DNA of 37,670 nt, from NCBI GenBank assembly GCA_040400875.1, contig JBBAPK010000029.1, positions 1 through 37,670 on the forward strand, read 5' to 3'. Both the position numbers and the translations under genes were made by a program. Positions 32,669 to 37,670 of the stretch are shown here, piece after piece. This DNA is from PBB1 sp040400875. GTDB lineage: Bacteria > Pseudomonadota > Gammaproteobacteria > Burkholderiales > Burkholderiaceae_C. Under the pieces are notes generated by a model. The model was not told the DNA's origin and made no database searches. It was given only the letters and a program-made list of their open reading frames with translations. How positions within the stretch are numbered: position 1 is the stretch's first letter; each line of letters starts with the position of its first letter.

Positions 32669-33808
32669 ATGCCCGGTCTGTTGCCACTTGTCGATCCTGA
32701 CGGCCTGCTCGAGTTCTCGGTGGTCTACACCGACCGCGCGCTCAACCACATGTCCAAGCGCTTTCAGCAGGTGATGAAGGACATCTCGGCCACCCTGAAA
32801 GAGGTCTATCACGCCCGATCGGCGGTGGTTGTTCCGGGCAGTGGCACCTTCGGCATGGAGGCCGTGGCCCGCCAGTTCGCCACCGGTCGCAAGGTGCTGG
32901 TCATCCGCAACGGCTGGTTCAGCTACCGCTGGACGCAGATCTTCGACATGGGCGGCATCCCGTCGGAATCCATCGTGCTCAAGGCACGTCGCACCGGTCC
33001 TGGCAAGCACTCGCCATTTGCCCCCGTGCCCATCGAAGAGGTGGTGGCCACCATCCGAGCACAGCGCCCTGAGGTGGTGTTCGCGCCGCACGTGGAAACC
33101 TCGGCCGGCATGATCCTGCCCGACGCCTATTTGCGCGCCGTGGCCGATGCGGTGCACGAGGTGGGCGGGCTGTTCGTGCTCGATTGCATTGCCTCGGGAA
33201 CGATCTGGGTCGACATGCAAGCCTGCGGCATCGACGTGCTGGTGAGCGCGCCGCAAAAAGGCTGGAGCGGCTCGCCGTGTGCCGGCCTGGTGATGCTGAG
33301 CGATCTGGCCCGCGAGCGCATCGACAGCACGCAAAGCACCAGCTACGCGTGCGACCTGCGCAAGTGGCTGCAGATCATGGAGACCTACGAGGGCGGTGCT
33401 CACGCCTACCACGCGACCCTGCCCACCGATGCGCTCACGCTGGTGCGCGATGTGATGCTGGAGACCCGCACCTATGGCTTCGCGCGGGTTCGCGCCGAGC
33501 AGCAGCGTCTGGGCGATGCCGTGCGCTCACTGCTGGTCGCGCGTGGTTTCAAAAGCGTGGCAGCCGAGGGCTTTCAGGCGCCGGGCGTGGTGGTGAGTTA
33601 CACCGAAGACGCCGAGATGCAGACCGGCAAAAAGCTCATGGCGCAGGGCCTGCAGATCGCCGCTGGCGTGCCGCTGCAATGCGACGAGGGGGCTGATTTC
33701 CAGAGCTTTCGCATCGGCCTGTTCGGGCTCGACAAACTGCATGACATCGATGGCACCGTGGCCCGACTGGCCGCGGCGCTCGACCGCTTGCCACCATCGG
33801 TGGCTTGA
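32669..33808 (+). CDS. Class V aminotransferase, alanine/serine-glyoxylate family
   Basis: This 379-residue PLP enzyme has the family fold. The N-terminal half carries VVVPGSGTFGMEAVARQF, the VFAPHVETSAGMIL block and the PLP-ring aspartate in FVLDCIASG. The Schiff-base lysine is K197 in SAPQKGWSG. Its closest resemblance is to alanine-glyoxylate and serine-glyoxylate aminotransferases and PucG-like ureidoglycine enzymes, which move an amino group to glyoxylate. The exact substrate cannot be told from sequence. An AGGGAG seven bases before the ATG at 32669 decides the start. Upstream, 32546-32668 contains a short GCACTC repeat and no gene. Confidence 0.85.
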   Translation: MPGLLPLVDPDGLLEFSVVYTDRALNHMSKRFQQVMKDISATLKEVYHARSAVVVPGSGTFGMEAVARQFATGRKVLVIRNGWFSYRWTQIFDMGGIPSESIVLKARRTGPGKHSPFAPVPIEEVVATIRAQRPEVVFAPHVETSAGMILPDAYLRAVADAVHEVGGLFVLDCIASGTIWVDMQACGIDVLVSAPQKGWSGSPCAGLVMLSDLARERIDSTQSTSYACDLRKWLQIMETYEGGAHAYHATLPTDALTLVRDVMLETRTYGFARVRAEQQRLGDAVRSLLVARGFKSVAAEGFQAPGVVVSYTEDAEMQTGKKLMAQGLQIAAGVPLQCDEGADFQSFRIGLFGLDKLHDIDGTVARLAAALDRLPPSVA

Positions 33809-33832
33809 GTGAATCAACCCAGGGGGTTTTCG

Positions 33833-34222
33833 ATGAAACGCGCAGTGATGGGTGTGTTGCTGGTGTGTGCGACCGGCACGGCTTGGGCCGATTGGGTGCG
33901 CATCAGGAGCGATGGCACGGTGACCGTGCTGGCCGACTCAGGATCGCTCTCGCGCAGCGGTGACATGGCCACCATGTGGAGCATGATCAACCACGCCAAG
34001 CCACGCAAGACTGACGACGGCGAGGAATACCTGTCTTCGCGCCAGCGCTTGGAATACGACTGCGCCGACAAACTCAACCGCCGGCTCGAGTTCGATCGCT
34101 ATTCCGATTTGTCGGGTCTGGGTCGGGCGGTGTACTCGAACAAGAACGCCAGCGTCTGGAGCCCGGTGGCGCCGGGCACGGTGGCCGGTGAGCTGCTCAG
34201 GTTCGCCTGCGGCGCCAAATGA
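33833..34222 (+). CDS. Secreted protein of the surface-adhesin E type
   Basis: This 129-residue protein starts with a signal peptide (MKRAVMGVLLVCATGTAWA), so it is exported. The mature part follows the pattern of the surface-adhesin E family: an early W-V-R strand, LSSRQRLEYDCADKLNR, and the ending WSPVAPGTVAGELLRFAC. The two cysteines (in YDCAD and FACG) probably form a disulfide. AGGGGG precedes the ATG at 33833. The family name comes from a Haemophilus adhesin; in environmental bacteria the function is unknown. Confidence 0.75.
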   Translation: MKRAVMGVLLVCATGTAWADWVRIRSDGTVTVLADSGSLSRSGDMATMWSMINHAKPRKTDDGEEYLSSRQRLEYDCADKLNRRLEFDRYSDLSGLGRAVYSNKNASVWSPVAPGTVAGELLRFACGAK

Positions 34223-34243
34223 TCGGTGCAGGCCAACCGCAAC

Positions 34244-34369
34244 TCAGTACTGGGTGTGCTTGACCGACCAGTACGGGCTCTCGAGCAGAGCGAAGATGCG
34301 CTCCATGCGGGCGTCGAGCCAGGCGGCAAAGCCTGAGAGTTCCGGGGTGTTGTGGTTGCTGTCGTTCAT
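34244..34369 (-). CDS. Hypothetical 41-aa small protein
   Basis: The frame codes for 41 residues, beginning MNDSNHNTPELSG and then forming an amphipathic helix (FAAWLDARMERIFALLES) ending PYWSVKHTQY. There is no membrane segment. GGAG sits six bases before the ATG, and a sigma-70-like promoter with a palindrome over its -10 lies about 100 bases upstream. These make it more convincing than most frames of its size. Function is unknown. It is convergent with the adhesin-E-like gene, 21 bases away. Confidence 0.6.
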   Translation of the reverse strand: MNDSNHNTPELSGFAAWLDARMERIFALLESPYWSVKHTQY

Positions 34370-34463
34370 GGTTCGCTCCAGGGTTGCAAGGCAGTGGTCG
34401 CCCTGCGGTTTGATGTGATGGGTTGTCAGCAGCCGTGTGCCCCACACACAGCAAATCTGATGT

Positions 34464-34476
34464 GGCTAATTTAGCC
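34464..34476. promoter_or_regulatory. Palindrome covering the -10 of the 41-aa gene promoter
   Basis: GGCTAA-T-TTAGCC is a perfect 13-base palindrome in an AT-rich spot of otherwise GC-rich DNA. It overlaps the -10 element at 34468-34473, as a repressor operator would. No regulator is assigned. Confidence 0.4.
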
Positions 34477-34495
34477 CACTCCACGCGATTGCCAA
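34468..34495 (-). promoter_or_regulatory. Sigma-70-like promoter for the 41-aa gene
   Basis: On the minus strand TTGGCA (34495-34490) matches the -35 consensus at five of six positions. After 16 bases comes TAAATT (34473-34468), matching the -10 at four of six. Transcription would start near 34461, giving a leader of about 92 bases. Confidence 0.45.
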
Positions 34496-34558
34496 TCGGG
34501 TTCATCCACCAAGGTCGCCGGCAAACCACACGGCCCGGTTCGCAGCGCGCTCGCCCTT

Positions 34559-34575
34559 GGCGGCAAGCTGCCGCC
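34559..34575 (+). other. Strong stem-loop upstream of the 126-aa gene
   Basis: GGCGGCA and TGCCGCC form a perfect 7-bp stem around AGC, followed by TTTGTGG. The short T-tract makes it a poor terminator. It lies 49 bases before the 126-aa gene, in the region between two divergent genes. No other structure is clear in 34370-34624 beyond the promoter and palindrome listed. Confidence 0.35.
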
Positions 34576-34624
34576 TTTGTGGCAGCATGAAATCCCCCCA
34601 ACCTTTTACACGACAGCAACAGCC

Positions 34625-35005
34625 ATGGAAATCGACGGACCCAACCCGCAGCAACTCAAAGGCATCGTCAAGGCATGGCCCTCGGTCGATGGCCGCGCAT
34701 TTGCCATCAGGCTTCAATTGACCGACAGCGTGATCGATCTCGAACTCGATGACGAACGGCTGCGGCAGCTGCTGATGGCCTTGATGCAGTCATCGGTGGT
34801 GTGCTCGCAAAAACGCACCGACCTGCCCGACATCAAGCGCAGCGATCCGGCTCAGGGTGTGCAGATCCCGGCCACCGCTGTCGATGTGGTCGCGATGGAA
34901 GAGTCGCGCAAGCGTCTGGTCATGCGCGCGGGCACCGTCGACTTCCATCTGACGATAGGCTCGTCGGCCACGGCAAAGTCGCTGGCGATGGCGCTGACCG
35001 CCTAG
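34625..35005 (+). CDS. Hypothetical 126-aa protein
   Basis: I do not recognise this protein. It starts MEIDGPNPQQLKGIVKAW and alternates short strands and acidic helices (DLELDDERLRQLLMALMQ), with a single Cys. No signal peptide or membrane helix is seen, so it is probably cytoplasmic. Codon use is like the neighbours and the frame is conserved in character to its end (FHLTIGSSATAKSLAMAL). The ribosome-binding site before the ATG at 34625 is weak; an ATG at 34577 would add 16 residues. It ends 21 bases before the BciA-like gene and may be co-transcribed. Confidence 0.7.
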   Translation: MEIDGPNPQQLKGIVKAWPSVDGRAFAIRLQLTDSVIDLELDDERLRQLLMALMQSSVVCSQKRTDLPDIKRSDPAQGVQIPATAVDVVAMEESRKRLVMRAGTVDFHLTIGSSATAKSLAMALTA

Positions 35006-35026
35006 ATCCCCAGCCGGCGTCTACCG

Positions 35027-36073
35027 ATGACACAAGCACCGACGGCCGTCACGCCAGATCCCGACGCATCGCCGCGATCGCCGCATCCCCGGCGCGTCTT
35101 CGTCCTCGGTGCCACCGGCACCATCGGTCGCGCCACCGTGGCCGCGCTGGTGCAGCGTGGCCACGAGGTGGTGTGCTTCATCCGTGCGCGCGCGGGTGTC
35201 GGCGGCGCGATGACGGTGCAAGACAGTGAGCGACTGCTGAGCGGCGCCACGCTGCGCTTCGGTGATGTGTGCGATGCGGCATCGCTGCCTCGCGATGGTT
35301 TTTGTGGCGAGCGATTCGATGTGCTGGTGTCGTGCCTGGCCTCGCGCACCGGAGCGCCCAAGGACGCCTGGGCCATCGATCACCAGGCCCACGAGCACGC
35401 GCTGGCCGCGGCGAAGGCCGCCGGCGTCACCCAGTTCGTGTTGCTCTCGGCCATCTGCGTGCAAAAGCCGCTGCTGGCCTTTCAGCGCGCCAAGCTGGCC
35501 TTTGAAAAATCGCTCATCGAATCCGGCCTGAGCTATTCGATCGTGCGACCCACCGCGTTCTTCAAGTCGCTGTCCGGCCAGATCGATCGCGTCAAGCGCG
35601 GCAAGCCTTTCCTGATCTTCGGCGACGGCACGCTGACCGCGTGCAAGCCCATCAGCGACGGCGATTTGGGCTGCTACATCGCCGAGTGCCTTGACGATGA
35701 GAGCCGCCGCAACCGAGTGCTGCCCATTGGCGGGCCGGGCGAGGCCATCACCCCGCGGCAGCAAGGCGAGCGCCTGTTCGCGCTGCTCGGCCAGCCGGCT
35801 CGCTTCAAGCAGGTGCCGGTGAAACTGCTCGACGTCATCATCGCCGTGCTGAGTGCGGCCGGCCGGCTGGTGCCTGCGCTGGCCGACAAGGCCGAGCTCG
35901 CTCGCATCGGCCGCTACTACGCCACCGAATCCATGCTGGTTCTGGACCCCGCCACCGGCCTCTACGATGCGCAAGCGACGCCCTCGACAGGCACCGAGAC
36001 GCTGTTTGATTTCTATGCCGGTCTCGTGAGCGGTTCCATCGCGCCCGAGCGCGGCGACCACGCGGTTTTCTGA
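35027..36073 (+). CDS. bciA: Divinyl chlorophyllide a 8-vinyl-reductase family protein (BciA-type)
   Basis: BciA/DVR enzymes use NADPH to reduce the 8-vinyl group of divinyl (proto)chlorophyllide in (bacterio)chlorophyll synthesis. This 348-residue protein has the dinucleotide motif GATGTIG (28-34). It also carries family-typical blocks: SYSIVRPTAFFKSLSGQ, KPISDGDLGCYIAECLDD, LPIGGPGEAITPRQQG, GRYYATESMLVLDPATG, and the ending GDHAVF. These extend over the whole length, which is why I prefer BciA over a general NmrA-like reductase. No other pigment gene is in the window, so a changed role in a non-phototroph remains possible. Confidence 0.75.
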   Translation: MTQAPTAVTPDPDASPRSPHPRRVFVLGATGTIGRATVAALVQRGHEVVCFIRARAGVGGAMTVQDSERLLSGATLRFGDVCDAASLPRDGFCGERFDVLVSCLASRTGAPKDAWAIDHQAHEHALAAAKAAGVTQFVLLSAICVQKPLLAFQRAKLAFEKSLIESGLSYSIVRPTAFFKSLSGQIDRVKRGKPFLIFGDGTLTACKPISDGDLGCYIAECLDDESRRNRVLPIGGPGEAITPRQQGERLFALLGQPARFKQVPVKLLDVIIAVLSAAGRLVPALADKAELARIGRYYATESMLVLDPATGLYDAQATPSTGTETLFDFYAGLVSGSIAPERGDHAVF

Positions 36074-36118
36074 GCGCCGTGCGGGCCGCACGCCGGCCCA
36101 GGTTTCCCAAGGTGATGC

Positions 36119-37510
36119 ATGCACTCACAGTTTGACCGTCAGCGCGCGGCGTTCGCGCTGGACATGATGCCCAGCCACCGCACCCGCATCGACAGGCTCG
36201 ATCGGCTGTACGCCATGACCGAGCGCATCGCACCGCAACTGGCCGAGACGATCTCGGTGGATTTCGGACACCGACCCGCAGCGATCACCGAATTGGCCGA
36301 GGTGATGACGGTGCTGGCCGGCATCCGGCACACCCGCCGTCGGTTGCGGCACTGGATGCGCAGTCGGCGCGTGGCGACGTCACTGCCATATCAACCAGCG
36401 AGCTGCCGCATCACGCCCCAGCCGCTGGGGGTGGTGGGTGTGGTGTCGCCCTGGAACTACCCCTATCAGCTGGCCATCGCACCGGTCGTGTCAGCGATCG
36501 CCGCGGGCAACCGCGTGATGATCAAGCCGTCCGAGCTCACGCCGCTCACCTCGCAGCTCATGCACGATGCCGTGGCACAGACCTTTGGCGCCGAGGAGTT
36601 CAGCGTGGTGCTGGGCGATGCCGATGTGGGCCGTGCATTTGTCCAACTGCCTTTTGATCACCTGCTGTTCACCGGATCGACGCAAGTCGGCCGTCAGGTG
36701 GCGATGGCCGCTGCCGCCAATCTGACACCGGTCACGCTGGAGCTCGGCGGCAAGTGTCCGGCCATCCTGGGCGCCGACTTCGACGCGGCCCGCACTGCCG
36801 ATGCCTTGGTGGCCACCAAGCTGTTCAACGCGGGCCAGACCTGCATGGCGCCCGACTATGCGATCGTGCCCAGGCTGCGTATCGATGAATTCGTGGCGGC
36901 CGTTCAAGCCAGCACGCAGCGCATGTATCCCGATGCGCTGAACAACGCCGACTTCACCAGCATCATCAACGAGCGGCATCTGGCCCGGCTGCAAGGCCTG
37001 CTGGACGACGCGCGCAGCCGTGGGGCCACGGTGGTGACTTTGTCGGCAGGTGAGGGCGGGCGTTTGCCGCGCATGCTGGCGCCCGCGCTGGTGCTGGGCG
37101 TCCATGGGGACATGCAGCTCATGCAGCAGGAAATCTTCGGCCCGCTGCTGCCGGTGATGGTCTATGACGACCTTGACGAGGCGCTGGCCCATGTGAATGC
37201 GCAACCCAGGCCGTTGGCGCTGTACTGGTTCGGGCGCGATGCCGTCACGCGCGAACGCGTGCTGCGCGAAACCATATCGGGCGGCGTCACGGTCAACGAT
37301 TGCATGATGCATTTCACCCAGGAAGACCTGCCCTTCGGCGGCGTCGGTGCCAGTGGCATGGGCGCACACCACGGCGAGGTGGGCTTCAAGACCTTCAGCA
37401 AGGACAAGCCCATCTTCATCCAGAGCCGCTGGTCCGGGGTGCCGCTGATGTACCCACCCTACGGACGCGTCTTTCGCATGATGGCCAAGCTGCTGCGCCG
37501 CATCGGCTGA
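36119..37510 (+). CDS. Aldehyde dehydrogenase, coniferyl-aldehyde dehydrogenase-like
   Basis: This 463-residue NAD(P)-dependent enzyme oxidises an aldehyde to its acid. The general-base glutamate is E208 in LELGGK and the catalytic cysteine is C242 in GQTCMAPDY. SPWNYPYQLAIAP and FTGSTQVGR are the usual cofactor-site blocks. The CMAPDY context, the short N-terminus and the C-terminal extension (SGVPLMYPPYGRVFRMM) match the coniferyl-aldehyde/long-chain aldehyde branch of the superfamily. The actual substrate is not certain. AAGGTG precedes the ATG by four bases. It follows the BciA-like gene by 45 bases. Confidence 0.87.
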   Translation: MHSQFDRQRAAFALDMMPSHRTRIDRLDRLYAMTERIAPQLAETISVDFGHRPAAITELAEVMTVLAGIRHTRRRLRHWMRSRRVATSLPYQPASCRITPQPLGVVGVVSPWNYPYQLAIAPVVSAIAAGNRVMIKPSELTPLTSQLMHDAVAQTFGAEEFSVVLGDADVGRAFVQLPFDHLLFTGSTQVGRQVAMAAAANLTPVTLELGGKCPAILGADFDAARTADALVATKLFNAGQTCMAPDYAIVPRLRIDEFVAAVQASTQRMYPDALNNADFTSIINERHLARLQGLLDDARSRGATVVTLSAGEGGRLPRMLAPALVLGVHGDMQLMQQEIFGPLLPVMVYDDLDEALAHVNAQPRPLALYWFGRDAVTRERVLRETISGGVTVNDCMMHFTQEDLPFGGVGASGMGAHHGEVGFKTFSKDKPIFIQSRWSGVPLMYPPYGRVFRMMAKLLRRIG

Positions 37511-37574
37511 CGGCCCGCCCTCATCGGGTCTGGTGTGACGGTGTTTGGCTTACCGGGCAGCCTTGAGCGCGGTC

Positions 37575-37591
37575 GTCATGTGAATCATGAC
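37575..37591. promoter_or_regulatory. Inverted repeat ahead of the right-edge gene
   Basis: GTCATG and CATGAC form a perfect 6-bp inverted repeat around TGAAT, about 40 bases before the ATG at 37632. If the downstream gene is an antitoxin, this could be its autoregulatory operator. The T-tract needed for a terminator is absent. Confidence 0.3.
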
Positions 37592-37631
37592 CGAGGTGGT
37601 CCACGCCAATGAAAACAAGCCCGAAAGGGAT

Positions 37632-37670
37632 ATGAAAAAGGCCAGACTTTTCCAGCCTATGGGTAACAGG
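37632..37670 (+). CDS. Start of a possible VapB/AbrB-like antitoxin gene (partial at window edge)
   Basis: Only 13 codons are visible (MKKARLFQPMGNR), open to the end of the window. GAAAGG lies four bases before the ATG. The first residues resemble the opening of VapB-type SpoVT/AbrB antitoxins, which often read ARLFQ..G.S/NQAVRLP. The local base composition is more AT-rich than the rest. An in-frame upstream ATG at 37587 would add 15 residues. With so little sequence this is a suggestion only. Confidence 0.3.
   Translation, partial: MKKARLFQPMGNR

Noticed and set aside
36078..36092. CGTGCGG-G-CCGCACG palindrome after the BciA-like gene
   Set aside because: No T-run follows and the loop is too tight for a terminator. 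Chance palindromes of this size are common in GC-rich DNA.

Overview
The window is high-GC DNA from a betaproteobacterium, most likely of the Burkholderiales (a Leptothrix/Rubrivivax/Roseateles-like lineage). This placement is an inference from gene order, codon use and protein similarity. Almost all of it is a flagellar locus, with a sugar-nucleotide and glycosyltransferase block on the left and metabolic and small genes on the right. There are no tRNA, rRNA or CRISPR signals and no recognisable transposase.

Left block (1-6342, minus strand, read right to left): a family-2 glycosyltransferase with helical repeats, an OGT/SPINDLY-type TPR glycosyltransferase, glucose-1-phosphate cytidylyltransferase (rfbF), CDP-glucose 4,6-dehydratase (rfbG), a 3,5-epimerase (rfbC-like) and a zinc-binding sugar C-methyltransferase cut by the window edge. 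Spacing is tight (ATGA overlaps in the distal part). Together they look able to make a CDP-activated, probably C-methylated 6-deoxy sugar and to transfer sugar to protein. A sigma-28-like promoter faces the first glycosyltransferase, back-to-back with the flagellin promoter, so flagellin is the obvious candidate acceptor.

Filament block (6692-12327, plus): two short flagellins in tandem (fliC1, fliC2), fliD, fliS, fliT, a ycgR-like PilZ gene and an 88-codon orphan. Near-consensus sigma-28 sites (TCAAGT-N11-GCCGATA) precede fliD, fliS and the orphan, and a variant precedes fliC1. The second flagellin contains a 100-N assembly gap flanked by an exact 55-base repeat, so its 5' end in this sequence is an assembly artefact or hides a collapsed extra copy.

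Basal body and export block (12347-31743): fliE on the minus strand, divergent from fliFGHIJK; an ~645-base non-coding inverted-repeat element between fliK and fliL; fliLMNOPQR; then flhB-flhA-flhF-flhG-like-fliA with stop/start overlaps. This supplies the MS ring, C ring, export ATPase, export gate, hook-length control, flagellar number/placement control and sigma-28. The FlhG-like protein keeps an N-terminal DQA..LR motif but has no Walker A motif.

Right block (31772-37670): a membrane-anchored SAM methyltransferase, a class V aminotransferase, a surface-adhesin-E-like secreted protein, a 41-codon small gene on the minus strand with its own promoter, a 126-aa unknown, a BciA-type divinyl chlorophyllide 8-vinyl reductase homologue (hinting at a phototrophic relative or ancestry), a coniferyl-aldehyde-type dehydrogenase, and at the very edge the start of a possible VapB-like antitoxin gene.
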